A stretch of DNA of 64,000 bases. It comes from Clitopilus passeckerianus. Taxonomy: Eukaryota > Basidiomycota > Agaricomycetes > Agaricales > Entolomataceae. The position numbers were made by a program, and so were the translations under genes. The notes under the pieces were generated by a model. That model did not search any database. It saw nothing but the letters and a program-made list of their open reading frames with translations, and was not told where the DNA came from. Of this stretch, positions 12,473 to 25,033 are shown piece by piece. The number at the start of each line of letters is the position of its first letter. Position 1 is the stretch's first letter. Location of the stretch: positions 1,550,001 to 1,614,000 of the forward strand of contig CALYLX010000159.1 of assembly GCA_944990035.1 (NCBI GenBank). The letters run 5' to 3'.

Positions 12473-13400
12473 GAAAAAGGTTGATCATTTCATTCTATCA
12501 ACAGTACTAGCCCTGTTTATCATATCCTCGCGGAATCGTATAAATGTAGCCGCTTGTATAGATTATTTGCAATACAAAGCTTGGGGCTCGCGGATAATAT
12601 ATGTCGAACATCATTCACTTCCACATCGTCGAGGGGTACCTGCACCCCCATCCAATTTTCGAGATCTTTGAGCGGGCTTGGAAGGTGGTGGAGAGTGGTG
12701 GGTATAGATCGATGATCATTCAGAATCTATCGGTTGCCGACTTGCCTGGCAGCCAGAAGCCGCCGGTGAGAGCGTCACAAGGCAGGTGCCCAGATGGAGC
12801 ACCTGATTCATCTTAGCGTTCATTCCTGCTGCCATCGTGTCGCAATCACTGATCATTATAGATAGTGACAGGGGCTCTGACGCATTCTAGAAGCACAGTT
12901 CTGATAACATGCCAATACGGGCTGGTGTTTTCCAGGTGGCAGCCGTAATGATACGAGGACGCCACCATTATCTTCCTCAGAATCTCCACAATCAATACGA
13001 GGCCAAAGTGTATAATTTCGCCTTTGGTATAAGGTAATCTAGAGACATCAAAATAGCGAGAACAGTGTAGCACGGAAAAAGCAAGGCTTGTAGCAATTCG
13101 AAAGCAGAACGTGTTCCTCATTTAATATACGATTGATATGAAGATAATACAAAAAGGCATGGAAAAGTGAAGGATACGAATAATAAAGCCCAAAGTAATG
13201 TAATGAATCAACGAGAAATCCCTAAGGAATAGAAATGCCTTCATCGAGGTAGGGACTACGGCTTATCCATGGCGATATCGAAGCCAAAGCAAATCGAATA
13301 GAGACGAAATCCGGTCCAGAGCTCGTTTGCACATGGGAGTACAGTTTGCCAGGGATGTAGATTTTTTTGACCGCTGGGTATCGAGGACGGTTACATGCAT
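12473..13400. other. intergenic between convergent genes
   Basis: This holds the 3' flanks of the kinase (+) and the small basic protein (-). It contains AT-rich stretches and no recognised gene. Confidence 0.5.
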
Positions 13401-14114
13401 CTAGATCCATCCCTCCTTGCCAAGGCCAATAGCATCGAAGTTCTTCCCGCTTCGCGTCCGTCTCTCCTGCAAGACGGGAACAGCGTCCAGATTGATAAGC
13501 TTCTGAGAGGGAGGTGGTGAGCCCTCGACCCATCCTTTCCATCCTTTCTTCACTGCTACCCTCTTCTTCCGTGGACGCGGAGGAGCTGAGACGGCTATCT
13601 GGCATCCAGAGAGGTCTTCATCGTCATCTGGGGTGCGTGGACGTTTGGATGAGGTCCGTGATGTAGACACTGACTCGCAGGGTCCGGGTGTTGATTCTGG
13701 TGTCGATCCACGGTGAACTGGGGACTGTGGAGGTGGCGTGACGGAAAGGGAACGTTGCATGGTGGCAAGGTGGATGTTCGGCCGTGCTTTCCAGAAGGAG
13801 GACGTTGCAATTGCCGGAGTAGTGGCTACAGTCGACGCGTCTTTTCCTTTGGATGGCTTCGTCGCCTCCGCCTCCCTTTGCCTCCCTTTCCATTCTTCCG
13901 GCGTCGGAGTCGCGCTAAACACCTCCGCTACGTCTTTCTTCTTTCTACCCTTCTTTGCCTTTTTTTCTGTCCCGTCGTCGTTAATTACACTGGTTAGCAC
14001 GTCGCGAGCGGGCCGGTCGAAGTCGCCCGCCATAACGGACGTTGCAGTTCGTCTCATGCGTTTACGTGGTGGGATACACATTTCTAGGGGTGATCTATAG
14101 CAGAGAACAGCCAT
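13401..14114 (-). CDS. small basic, disordered protein of unknown function
   Basis: One uninterrupted frame of 237 codons, ATG at 14114 and TAG at 13401. A second Met 11 residues on could be the true start. The protein is low in hydrophobic residues and rich in Lys, Arg, Ser, Thr and Pro, with basic clusters (KKAKKGRKKK, RPRKKRVAVKKGWKGW) that look like nuclear localisation signals. The C-terminus ends RRTRSGKNFDAIGLGKEGWI. No catalytic or folded domain is recognisable. It is probably a nuclear protein, but that is inference from composition only. Confidence 0.65.
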   Translation of the reverse strand: MAVLCYRSPLEMCIPPRKRMRRTATSVMAGDFDRPARDVLTSVINDDGTEKKAKKGRKKKDVAEVFSATPTPEEWKGRQREAEATKPSKGKDASTVATTPAIATSSFWKARPNIHLATMQRSLSVTPPPQSPVHRGSTPESTPGPCESVSTSRTSSKRPRTPDDDEDLSGCQIAVSAPPRPRKKRVAVKKGWKGWVEGSPPPSQKLINLDAVPVLQERRTRSGKNFDAIGLGKEGWI

Positions 14115-17100
14115 CTGGTGAAGGGGGGATTTTATACTGGGGGAGGCGTGGAGTGTGGTCGTGGTTAAGAAGTAATGAGAGCTGTTACGGCAGCATCAAC
14201 AAACACACAGCTCCTCATGGGCACGTGCATTCCAGGAACTTTCAACGATCGATGCGAGATGAGTCTACCGTCTTCCTATCAACATATCCGAATCTATCTC
14301 CATTCTGATATTACCCCCGCCTTTTCCCAAGTACAATGAGGGTTTTTCGTAGCTACCTCTCGCCGCTTGTGACATATATGGACTACTTGTATTTTCCATA
14401 ATATCCGTAATGAGTCATTACAAGGATATCATCGACTTTTCTATCCACTTTGGGGAGTTTGAATCTTCAGAAAAAAATTCCCTTGTTGGGACTGCGGATG
14501 CTTCTGGATTGCGCGGCATGTGAAGGGAACTAAATTGATTCGTATCCCTTTAATTCCATCAAACCTTCTTGGACCGTGCCTCTGGAAGCAATTAGTGACC
14601 CCCCATCTTGGCTCGTTGCGAGGTTAAACCGCTCCATTGAGTGCCAGCAAAATGCACTGAAAAAAGGCCAGTCCCTATGCGGATTCCCTTGGGTCCCAAA
14701 ATCTGCATTTTTTCTATCCATTGTGCTGACTCGAAGACAAATGATCATGAGTCATCCAGACCAAGCTCTTGGGACTGAGTTGCATCACGCGCAATCCTTT
14801 GATATCGATGTGAATATTCTCAGTACCAGCATCAAGGTTTTGGCACCTGATGCTACTATTCGGTAACTTTCCTCACAACTTGCAATTTGGCTGATTTTAT
14901 CCCGAACGAGGCTACTCACCAGGTTATTCCGAGAAATTGCCAATATTGGCAACCTACAAAGAGCGGCATTGATGGTTAGTCGTCAAAGTAGGTATAGGCA
15001 CCGGTGGGTAGGGGATTTGCCTCCGTCGTAGCCCATATTTTACTGACTGTTGGATAGGGGCAGACAATAACGTATCGGCATGGTATCATCAAATGTGGCT
15101 TTTGACCGGAAGAGTCCGGATGTCGCTGACATCCCCACAAAACCCAAAAATGGTGTAGACAAACCATTGCCCGATACAAAGCGAATTCCCAGCGAAAAGG
15201 CTCCAGGTTGAGTCCGCCGAGGATCTTAATTACGGGGATCTTTAGCAGCGACGCTTACCTGGGAACGGGTCTTTCGCTTAAACATCAGGTGCGAACGCTC
15301 ATTCAGGGTGTCGAATATGTTCATAGTCTGTATCGCCGTCTTTTCAGTCCCAAGACGCTGAGGTTTTGCTCTTTCCTCCTGCAAATTGAATCCAGCCGCT
15401 AGTACCCCGAGTAAGATATCGGCGGAGCGCCTGGGATAGTTCAATGGATTTATTTCGTGTAGCCCAGGTATTTTAGGTTGTACACGTCGAGAGTAGCTTA
15501 CCGCGACTACATGAAACCAGAGTAACTCTAGAAACCTATATCACTATATCAATGGATGTTGTCGGCTTTGACGGCTCGTGGGAAGGACCGAGTAGTTGCA
15601 GATCTGTAGGAACCTCGCAGATCGCGTCGAGGAAAACAAAAAATAGCAAATATCTTCACCATTTTTTCGTTCATTCTGCTACTGTGCGTTATCAGTAAGA
15701 AGCTAGCTACTAGGATAATGATCCCAGTGGCTGAGGATTTTCCCTTAGAAACGGCTCTCCATATCACATGTGGGACCAAATCGATGACTGAGATACATGT
15801 GCCAACACTGGCGCCCACTTCCTGCCCCAACGTAGAAAAATGTGTACCTACAGAGGTCTACATGTCCGTGGACAATACATCCCGCCGACATTTATTCAAC
15901 GTGTCCAGTTAGCAGACAAAAGGTGTAAAAGCGTGATGCTTTCCCCAATTGATGCCGCTCACGGTGTGGCCCTGCGAGCGATCAAAGGTCCGGTGACTCC
16001 CATGACCGACGCGTTCAAAACGCGTCTGAAGTTGGAAATGGAAGCCAGCGTGGAGATAGCGTAAGAATTCTATAAAAGAGGTGCTGCGAGATATACTGGC
16101 CCAAAGATTGGCCTAATACAACACCGGAACATTGGTTGAAGCAATGATGGCTTGATGTGAGATTCTTGCCAAAGGTCAACCAGCTTTCATCGGCCGCCGG
16201 CATTCTGTAACTCTAGTCTATGGTAGCGTAGACTTGAGCAAGCGTTATTGACGCTAATACTACTTGCAAAACTCATTGGTCCGAAGCTTAACGGATGAGA
16301 TAGGGAATGACATCCGACCAGGAGTTAGCTAGCCGTAGAGCACGGTTTCAATACAGTGGCCAAATTTATCGAAACAAGGGTAGAAAGTCTATCTTAGAAT
16401 GTAGGACATGGGGGAGCATCTAATCGACCCGCTTTTGGCCGCCCATCAATTCGAGAGAATCCTGCTTTCTGCCGAGGGTTGGGTTTAATCGCCTAACACA
16501 AACAAGTCTCGAAATATAGGATCATGGACACTTCAAACCGATGTAGGTTATGTCGTCTATTTTATCTTGTTGATCTTCTCTCATTTGAACCCCCTCAGCA
16601 AGGCTTAGCTATTGAGTCTCGCCCGTAATTTCAAATCCAGGACCTGTTTCGATCGGCTGGCATGAGTAGTCGTGTGTCACGATGACGTTTCGAAAAGAGC
16701 CACTGGTCATGGACTTGCCGCCATTAGGTTAGCAAATATTCAAGGCTTTGAGCGACTATATCGCCACCCCGAGGAACTTTGCAAGACAATTTGTCACCCT
16801 CCAGTGGGTATACCCGCTTCTCCGAAGCCTGAAATAAGATGGTCGCTAAGTCACTGCGATACCGCGGTCTTCATGAGCCATGCATCCTTCATATATATCC
16901 ACAACATTTTCGTGAAGTGTTCTCGCCCGTTTTATTGAACTCCAGTGACAGTGGATGAGATGTTAGGGGAGTAGTCCCCTTCAGAAGAAAGCTTATTCAT
17001 CGTGCGAAAGCAATGATACTCGAACAAGAAGAGGACTGGTGCACTCCCGAGCAAGCTCCTGCGGCATCGGATTGCTTAGGACCAAGATTTCTAAGGATTC

Positions 17101-17670
17101 GGAATAGGACGAGCGTTGCATTGTCTTGTGACGGCCCAGTTCGTCATGGTAAATGAGAAGTCGGTCCGGAGCTCGGATGGGTAACCACTGTACTACAGCA
17201 TGTGCTAAGACTCTGTTCATCTGTGATCTCTCGTGGCATACACGCCCCTCGCTTAACTGAAGCATTCAAGTGAAGAACACGATGAAGCCGTACATGACGG
17301 CCATGGTGGATCTGGGCAAGCTTACAAGTCCGCTCATGTTTGATCGGCACGTTGGACCCTATGCGAGAGTAACAAGCCCAAACACCGCCTATTCTCATCG
17401 ACGCTGCCGACATTGGTGATGCTGACGACGCGCTCAACGACTTTTTGACTTCAGGCTCTACCTCAAACACAGCCTGGCCAGTTCCCCGCTGCACTGTACT
17501 CAAGGAAACACAGAGTCTTCCCGTATCAGTTGGCTGGTCTCCCTTCCAGTCTTCATCCTCTTCTAGCCATTGTTAGTCTCGGCTCATCTAGCTTCTGAAC
17601 GAATCTTCTGGAATCTCGCGTCTCTCAACCGGGAGACCCACATACTCCAATTTCCACTGTATTTACAAAA
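14115..17670. other. 3.5-kb stretch without a recognised gene
   Basis: Only short open frames under about 120 codons are present on either strand, with no family resemblance and no convincing exon chain. The right end is the promoter of the MTG1 gene. It may hold decayed gene or transposon sequence too diverged to name. Confidence 0.4.
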
Positions 17671-19388
17671 ATGCTCTCTCATATACCGTTCCCGAACCTC
17701 CCGATACCTCCATCATGGTTTCCGGGCCACATGATGAAATTTACGAGGATGCTACCCACCGTCCTCACCCGAACAGACGTGGTACTGGAGATTCGAGATT
17801 CAAGACTGCCTCTTACAAGCATTAATAGAAGGATGGAAGGTACGGAACGTTGTCAGTTAGAACCCTTTTGATCGACCCGTCCAATTTGATATCCAGCACA
17901 TTTGCGGAGGGTCCTAATGCTTTTCCCGCTTCTATGACTCTCAAAATCTCCACCTCTCTTTCACTCCCGATGTTCCCATGCTTTGTGACTGATTGTACCC
18001 TTTACAACAGGTGCATTGGAGAAGTGGCGACTTGAACGAGGATTTAATCCCGCCGACCCAGCTCGAAGTATCCGAAAGGCTAGGCCGTGTGAACACATCG
18101 TCATTCTGAACAAGCGAGATCTGGTGCCAGAGTGGGGCATGAAGGTTAGTGAGGTGATATAACTAGAATTGAGTTATGGTGACGTCGGCCTTACAGCCTT
18201 TCCTGGGAGCTATGGACAGAAAGTTTCCCCAACAACGGACGTTATTCGCGTCGTGGCAGCGACCAAAGGACATTAAGGAACTGAGCAGCCTTCTAGTAAG
18301 TAGGTTGCCCTTTCTTCTGTGTTTCTTCACGTCTCCGAAATTCTGTTCCTTACACCTGTTTATGGATAGACATAGCCAAGGAATACCCTCACTCAATGGA
18401 GCTTAATGTCCTTGTGATTGGAATGCCTAATGTTGGCAAGTCAACACTGCTCAATGCATTGCGCAATATGGGTATCAAGGGTCGTGAGTACAAGATCGAA
18501 ACTCAGCCCAGAATGGTATCTGAAAAACCTCCATAGGTACCCCAAAAGCACTTAGGACCTCTGCGCAGCCTGGCTTGACTCAAGCGCTCTCCACACGGCT
18601 CAAGCTGTCATTGGATCCGCTGGTATATGCTTTTGATACCCCTGGGGTCATGTTGCCTTTCCTTGGGCGTGGGCAGGACGGCGCTGAAAGAGGAGTCAAA
18701 TTGGCACTGATCGGTACGTCCAGCGTTTCACCCTTATCTGGGGTTACATCCAAAACTGAGATCTGAAATCCATATTTTCCCCTCACAGCCGGTATCAAGG
18801 AAGGGATGTACGATGCGGAGACACTGGCGTCTTATCTACTCTACCGACTAAACGTGCTGAATCCTATCGGTAGGTGCTTTGCCCGCAAACGGTGGATGTA
18901 GGCTGATCTTTTTGATAGCTCCGGCCTATCTAAAGCTCCTGCCAGAGGGTGCTGCGCCCACCACCGATCTCTACGAGTTTCTAGATCAGCTCGCGAGACG
19001 CATGGGAATGCTCCAGCGTGGGGCTGAGCCTGATCTAACCAGAGCTGCTTCTTATTTCGTGCGGTGGTGGCGCGAGGAAGGCGGACTGATCTCTGCCTCC
19101 GAGGCCTTCCAGCTCCGCAGCTTGAAGTCCGAAGCCGCTAGACCACCTGTGCAAGGGTGGGGCTTTGATTTCGAGTGGGCTCTGGACAAGGACTCGAACG
19201 GCGGATTAACCGAGGAGGCAGAGGCTACATTTATCCAAGGGAAGATGGAAGCCACTATCGAGGACTATTTGCAGAAAATGGAGAAGGAAGACGAGGAGGA
19301 GACCCTTGTCAGCGATACGCAGGCAAAGAAGCAGAAGGTTGCTGAGGAAAAGCAGAGGCGCAAACAAAGGTACCTCATGCGCAAGTGA
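17671..19388 (+). CDS. MTG1: mitochondrial ribosome-assembly GTPase MTG1
   Basis: Multi-exon gene, ATG at 17671 and TGA at 19386-19388. Joined exons give a circularly permuted GTPase of the YlqF/RbgA/MTG1 family. The N-terminal SWFPGHMMKFTRML segment is the family signature. NKRD (G4) comes before the P-loop GMPNVGKST (G1), followed by TSAQPGLTQ (G2) and DTPGVMLP (G3). The last exons carry the C-terminal helical domain (LYRLNVLNPI, then APAYLKLLPEG and a charged tail ending KQRYLMRK). MTG1 acts on the mitochondrial large ribosomal subunit late in assembly. The G4-first order is normal for this family. At least five introns of about 50-150 bases interrupt it, including ones after the EWGMK segment and just before TPKALRTSAQ. 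Confidence 0.9.
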
Positions 19389-20423
19389 AAATTGTGTTCG
19401 CACCTGGAATTCCGCCTCTGAACATATAGTTCGTGACATTGGTGACTTCGCTCAGCTATACACTATGTAATAGATACCTAATTCTACAATCGTGTTCTAT
19501 GCCCTCGTCTAAGCCGCCACGTCAAGCTTTAGTGCCCTCAGCCTAGTGAAACTTTGGTGCTGATACCATCAGCCTTCTGAAGCCTCCACTTCACTATTAC
19601 TGACAATAAAAAGCTTCAACCTGGAGCCCTGTTCGATCATCCTACTAACTTCTACTATTGGATCCAATCGCCTTACTTGAAACAGACTGCTCTGTTAATC
19701 TGCGCGCTGATGTGGCGCATTCAATCCGACCTGCCAGTCGGGAAATAATTCCAGTACGATAAAAATTCGATCTTCATTCGCTTGGGCGGTAGTACTACCG
19801 CACATTGTGGCATCTCGCTCTTCTTCCGGATTTACAGCATGAAACGACCTTTTTGTTATAACTATCTGGCTTCTCCCCTGAAAAAACCTCTTCAGGATAT
19901 ACTGAGGACGTTGTAAAGCTGGCATAATCCGTCGCTCACAGCATGAATTGAATGCCACTGGGAGCGATGTCCATGAATTTCCAATTGGCATACAAATCGC
20001 TTTGCTGAATTTGAAGGAGACTCGTAAAAATCTTGAGCTCAATTGAAAGATTCTGTACAGAAACAATACCAAGTGGCTCCACAATCGTTTGAACGGGCCC
20101 TCGCACAGTAACATTGGGCACGTTATATCACAGAGAACACGGGCATTATCACTATTCAGCGCTGTGCGCTAGACAAAAGACTATGCCCAGGGCGGTGGCC
20201 GAATCTCTAACATGTGTTGTGGCTCAAAAAGGGATTACAACCACCGTCATCTTGACCGTCATATTCCTAACACGGTGAACACATTGTTTCATATTCACTA
20301 TTTCTTGGCTCGTATTGGCTCAGTAACAGAAGTGAGCGGATCTCGATTGAGGACGTAGCGGTAAACCAATCAGCGCGTTTGGATTATATAAATACACACA
20401 ATATGTTACACGTCCGCCCTTCT
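19389..20423. other. intergenic between convergent genes
   Basis: A 61-codon minus-strand frame at 19936-20121 looks protein-like (alternating hydrophobic residues, FTSLLQIQQSDLYANWKFMD) but cannot be extended into a gene. Otherwise this is the 3' flank of MTG1 and RPB11. Confidence 0.4.
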
Positions 20424-20998
20424 TTAGAAGTCCAAATAATCTCCCCTGGTAGAACCCCATCCACCAGAACCCATTGCAGCCGTACCATATGGGTCGTCTG
20501 GGTTCATATTGACAGTTGCATTACCAGCGCCCTCGACATCCATGAACGAGAACTCTCGTTTGAATTTTTGTTCCAGTTGGGATATTGTTCCGATGAGTTT
20601 TGTACATGCTTGCTCAAGGATCTCTTGAGGTGTGATTGTGCCATCGGTTTGGATTTTGAGGAGGAAGTAGGGATGGAGAGGGTGAGGGACCTTGTACCCG
20701 GCGAACAGGATCTGAGGCATTGAGAGCAGTTGACTGTAAGACCGGGAAGGTAAGGGTTTTAGCACTGCGGTTTACTCGCTGGAGAAAATGGAAATGCGTA
20801 CGCTCGAAGCATGTTCCCCAATGTGTGATCCTGCTTCACAATTTTGAATGTCGCGGCATTCGGGATTTTGGTGTCTTCAGTAACCTCAACACTGGATTCA
20901 AATGTGCTTAGCAACAATGCTATTAGCTATTGGAAAACGACGCACGCCTTCTCTCCGTCATCAAGCACGAAAAGTTCAAAACGATTCGGTGCGTTCAT
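20424..20998 (-). CDS. RPB11: RNA polymerase II subunit RPB11
   Basis: Three exons (20946-20998, 20802-20906, 20424-20733) give 155 residues beginning MNAPNRFELFVLDDGEKATF. The core motifs of the family are all present: EDTKIPNAATFKIVKQDHTL, GNMLRAQLL, and ILFAGYKVPHPLHPYFLLKI. RPB11 pairs with RPB3 through an alpha-like fold to seed assembly of RNA polymerase II. Yeast and human proteins are about 117-120 residues. Here a C-terminal tail of about 35 residues rich in Gly, Asn, Asp and Met (from EFSFMDVEGAG to GDYLDF) is added within the same uninterrupted exon. All intron phases agree with the family alignment. Confidence 0.93.
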
Positions 20999-21434
20999 AT
21001 TTTATTGAGGTGTAAATGACAGGGCTGGCTAAGGATACAGATTACAGGAGCTGTCGAGAAGATTGATCGTCGAGATTCCAGCGACCAGGCCCGCCCAAAG
21101 AATACAAGTAATCTGTTGACAAATGAAGGTTAGGGTAACTTGAATGTAAGTGTCATCGAATAAGAGGAAGATTCAGTAAGAAATTTGCGATCATTCAACG
21201 TGTAGAGTCACCGACAATAAATAATGCATATAGCCATCATAATAGCTGGTCAATGGAACTGAAACTCACCAGTAAGTTTTGGGCGGTCCAATGGATTTGT
21301 ACCGAACGGAGCTCAAGCAGAAGTTTTGTAAATGAGACCGTATTTGGTTTTATTTGTTAAGTGGTGCACGGCCACACAACATCGATTGACCCTACTGTCC
21401 GCTTGAAGACCACCAATCCGCCAACGTCCTCAAG
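20999..21434. other. divergent promoter region of RPB11 and uL15
   Basis: Non-coding interval between a minus-strand and a plus-strand housekeeping gene. It is expected to hold both promoters and the uL15 leader. No distinct motif stands out. Confidence 0.4.
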
Positions 21435-21629
21435 GTATGTCGCTATGCTAAATGCCCTAAGATTTGTGTATATTCTGCGTTAAATCGATGCATACTTGCG
21501 ACCTAGAAGGATTTTGATGCTGAAAGGATGGAATCTGGGTTGGATCGCGGGCGCACAGTTTGGATGTCGTTGATGCACAAATTTGGACGGGGTGCTGAAA
21601 GGACGATTATCTGACGACTCTCATTCCAG
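21435..21629 (+). other. probable 5' UTR intron of uL15 gene
   Basis: The sequence CAAG|GTATGT at 21435 and a pyrimidine-rich CATTCCAG at 21622-21629 bracket 195 bases directly before the start codon at 21636. Ribosomal-protein genes of fungi often carry an intron at or just before the ATG. Transcript data would settle it. Confidence 0.45.
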
Positions 21630-21635
21630 AAAACA

Positions 21636-22247
21636 ATGCCGACACACCTGTCGAAGACTCGCAAGCATCGCGGACACGTATCGCACGGTCACGGTCGTGT
21701 AGGAAAGCACCGCAAACACCCTGGAGGTCGTGGTCTCGCTGGTGGTCAGCACCACCACCGGTACGCCTACATTCTTGCTGAGATTTTAGCCCTTGCTCAT
21801 GTATGAATTTAGTACCAACTTCGATAAGTACCATCCTGGTTACTTTGGTAAAGTTGGTATGCGTTACTTCCACTTGACCCGCAACCAATACTGGCGTCCC
21901 ATCATCAACGTCGACAAACTATGGACACTCGTCCCTGCTGCTGAGAAGGAGGGCCTGACAGAGAACTCGGAGGTTGTCCCCGTAATTGACACCCTACGAC
22001 ATGGATACGGCAAGGTCTTGGGCAATGGAGTGTACGTTTTTAGACGAGTCTCCACTTTCAAAGATAGTATTCTAATCGCGTTTATTATTGTAGTCTCCCC
22101 AAGAAGCCTTTTATTGTAAAAGCCCGCTTCGTCTCGGCAATAGCAGAGTATGTGCATTTTTGTTGCAGCAGTCGGATCCATGTACTTATACCTATTCGCA
22201 GACGCAAAATCAAGGAGGCTGGTGGAGTTGTATCTCTAGTTGCCTAA
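21636..22247 (+). CDS. RPL28: 60S ribosomal protein uL15 (L28/L27a)
   Basis: Four exons (21636-21760, 21813-22031, 22094-22147, 22202-22247) encode 147 residues, the usual length of eukaryotic uL15. The N-terminus [20 protein letters not shown] and the Gly/His-rich stretch ending GGQHHHR are diagnostic. The second exon continues [20 protein letters not shown] and the end is [10 protein letters not shown]. The protein is a structural part of the large cytosolic ribosomal subunit, and its basic N-terminal tail penetrates rRNA. Introns are 52, 62 and 54 bases and all phases close correctly. Confidence 0.95.
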
Positions 22248-22533
22248 GGCTGTAGTTAGCTCGTCACTATTTCCCGTTGCATCTCTTTCTTATGATCCAT
22301 GCAATCAAACCATGATACATGATGCATCCCCTCGAAATGTAAAAGTCCGACAGATACAGTATCGGTGTGATGGAACACCGAGCAGCCACTGACCCCGGTT
22401 TAGTCTATTGAGCATTTGAACAGAACATAAGTCAGCAGCCCCGATCAACTCTGAGGATTGATTTCTCAGACAGCTCCCTCCGCCTTCTCACCCTTTCTTC
22501 CTTTCCTTTCTACTATCATCTTCATTACCAGTC
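22248..22533. other. short intergenic gap between uL15 and the RING ligase gene
   Basis: The 286 bases hold the uL15 3' end and the promoter of the next gene on the same strand. A CT-rich tract (about 22465-22535) precedes the ATG. No other feature is seen. Confidence 0.4.
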
Positions 22534-24677
22534 ATGACTTCCTGGTGTAAGCAGTTTGCTGGGTTAATATTACCCGCACGGCATGACATTTGAATCCAGA
22601 TAATTCTCGTTACGCGCCATGGAGAGCGTTGCGACAACCATCCTATCTTGCACAGGCGGATACCAATCTTTCTAGGGCCGCGACAGCCCTTCACAACGGT
22701 CCAGCTGACAACAATGCAAATGGCTCGAAGGATAAGAAACCGCAGGATTCTCTATTTGGTCCCAATATTGGCGTGGTTAGCAGTGGCCCTTCCTGGACTG
22801 CTACGACAGAGAAGAAGGTGTTGACGGACGAACTGACACCTGAGGTTGTTGCAAACTGGGTTGAAAGAAGCAAGGATGTGCGTTTATTCACTCTTGGCTT
22901 CTCGCAGAGCACTGATGTTCGCCAGGCCTCACAACCAACTACCACACTGCAAGCGCTGGTCAACTTGAAGCGGCCGACACTTCGACTTTCACCTTTATCG
23001 TCGAACGACTCCCAGACCGATCAGGCTGAGCCTGCTCATCACTATCATGGACTTGAATTTGAATATGATTGCGACGCTCCAAAGTGTGGTCTATACGTCC
23101 ATGTCTTTCTACCCAAGGATCACCCCGATGCACCCGAATCTGCACCCTCGTCTGGAATGTCCAAGCTTTTAGTGTTCGAGAACGTTACTGAAGGTGGCTT
23201 TGGCAAGTTGCTCAAACTTGAGCAAGGTGCAATGCTCGAACTTGACCGATTTGAGCACATACCCCCTGCATCTTCTGCCAGTGGCTCTGGAGCGCCCACT
23301 GCCTCCAGTCCCTCCGGACCAGGCACCGACGCCTCGTCTTCGACTGCAGATGGCCCAGGTACCTCAGAAGGTGCTACTGCGCCTGCATCTTCTTCTGCCC
23401 GAAACCGCCTTCGTTTCACCCACTTCAACTTCCGCCGCCGGGATAATAATCACAGTGTGTCAGGACCAGCACTTGCCGTCGTTGATGCCGAGCCGGCGTC
23501 GAATCCCGCAGCTGCTGATGCTGCGACACCTGCGGCCAACACCAAAGGCAAGGAAGACAGCGCTGAGGGTGTGAAAGTGATTATCCGCCTTGTTGCCCTC
23601 GATGAGCAAGGAACCGAGTTGGCGTCTCCCAACGAGCAAGTGACATATTTGCATATTGTGCGATTCGGAAACAAGGCCGAGGATGCCGAAGATAGCGAGG
23701 ATACTCGGCCTTGGGTAGTTAAAGTGGTAAAGCGGGAAGCCACGGTATGTCTATTTTTACCAATGCTGCAACAGCAGAGATGTTGATATCTGGATATAGA
23801 TTGGTCCTCACACTTTCCACCTCCACGAAATTTATGGGCTTTCATCACAGTCGACTTCTGCACACGATCACTCACCGACTGCGGCTTTGCCAACGTCAAC
23901 TGAAGGCGATTCGCATACCTACCCACCGGCTGCACCTGCGGTACAACATGATGCAGCAGCAGAAGATGATCCTTCCTCAGAATGTCTGCTCTGCTTGTCT
24001 TCGCCTCGAGAGGTCGTCCTCCTCCCATGCAGACATTTGGTTGCCTGCAAGGACTGTGCTCTGAACATGGTGGAGTTCGGTGCTGGCGGAAACATCACGC
24101 AGCCTGAAGAACCGGCTGCTGCTCCTGAACCAACGCCTGCTGCTGCCACCGGGGAGGCCAGTGCCACAGGTGCTGCTCCTGACGCTCCCGGAACCCCCGC
24201 TGTTCCCACACCTTCGACGCCTGTCGTCACCACTGCTGCCCCAACGAGGAGGAAGAGGAAGGCGAAGGGGTGGTTCTGCCCTGTTTGTCGTCAACGTAAG
24301 CTCCCCTTTTTTTTCCAAGAGCCCATACAATTCTGACCTGTTGTGCAGCATACACTTCACTCCTACGCATCACCACCAATCCACCTGCACCCAACTCAGA
24401 TCCTGCCGCAGCAGAAGAGCAAAACAAGGAGGCGATTTCGTTCCCTCTACCGGCTACCACGGAACCTCTTTCAAACGGCACTCTACCAGTCACCACCGCT
24501 GACGTGTCCCAGCCTGCCAGCGAGGCTAGTGTTGAGCGAAACGGCAGCTTGATGTCTCGATCACGGAATCTGACCCCATCGTTTTTGAGAAGCCTCAGCT
24601 TCAACCGAAGTCAGGCTCCTGGGGACGTTGAGAGCCAGACTCCGCCACAAGCACAGGCTGCGGCTGCCAGATCTTAA
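22534..24677 (+). CDS. RING E3 ubiquitin ligase, MGRN1/RNF157-like
   Basis: Four exons (22534-22546, 22600-23744, 23800-24295, 24349-24677) give 660 residues. The first exon is only 13 bases (MTSW plus one base), chosen because it restores the frame before NSRYAPWRALRQPSY. The middle contains the substrate-side domain shared with mahogunin (LEFEYDCDAPKCGLYVHVFL, later a segment ending HEIYGLSSQ). The RING starts at ECLLCLSSPREVVLLPCRHL with VACKDC, and its last pair is CPVCRQPYTSLLRI. Between the third and fourth Cys pairs lie 73 residues rich in Ala, Pro and Thr, far more than the usual loop. Family members add ubiquitin to membrane or endosomal proteins. The Ser-rich tail has no further domain. 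Catalytic partner and substrates are unknown. Confidence 0.87.
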
Positions 24678-25033
24678 AGGGGGCATCGACATCCTTATAT
24701 CGTTGTTTGGACATGGGCCGATGTCGCGTTGTATTATTATCGAGCTATTATGCGTACCCTTACCCCTTTGTTTCTACTGCGCAAATGGTTTCGTGATATT
24801 TTGTATGTATAATAGGCTTTTGTTTCTCGGTTTGTACTTAGCTATTTCTTGATTCTTTCCACCGAGAACACTTTGATGATTGTAAACGAGTTTCGCAGAA
24901 TACCCATAATTTATCTTGAACATTTTAGGTCGGCATCGTGTGACTTATCAGATATCAGATCTCAGACTTCAAACCATCCTACCAACGGCTCTTCAAGTTC
25001 ATCCATGTTGTCAATTGAACCCAACCTTGAATC
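24678..25033. other. intergenic
   Basis: 3' flank of the RING ligase gene and promoter of the F-box gene. No gene or repeat was recognised. Confidence 0.4.

Noticed and set aside
17671..19388. Circular permutation of the GTPase motifs in MTG1
   Set aside because: G4 before G1 is the normal order in the YlqF/MTG1 family and not a novelty.
19936..20121. 61-codon minus-strand frame with protein-like sequence
   Set aside because: No splice sites extend it to a gene and no family is recognised. It may be a decayed exon.
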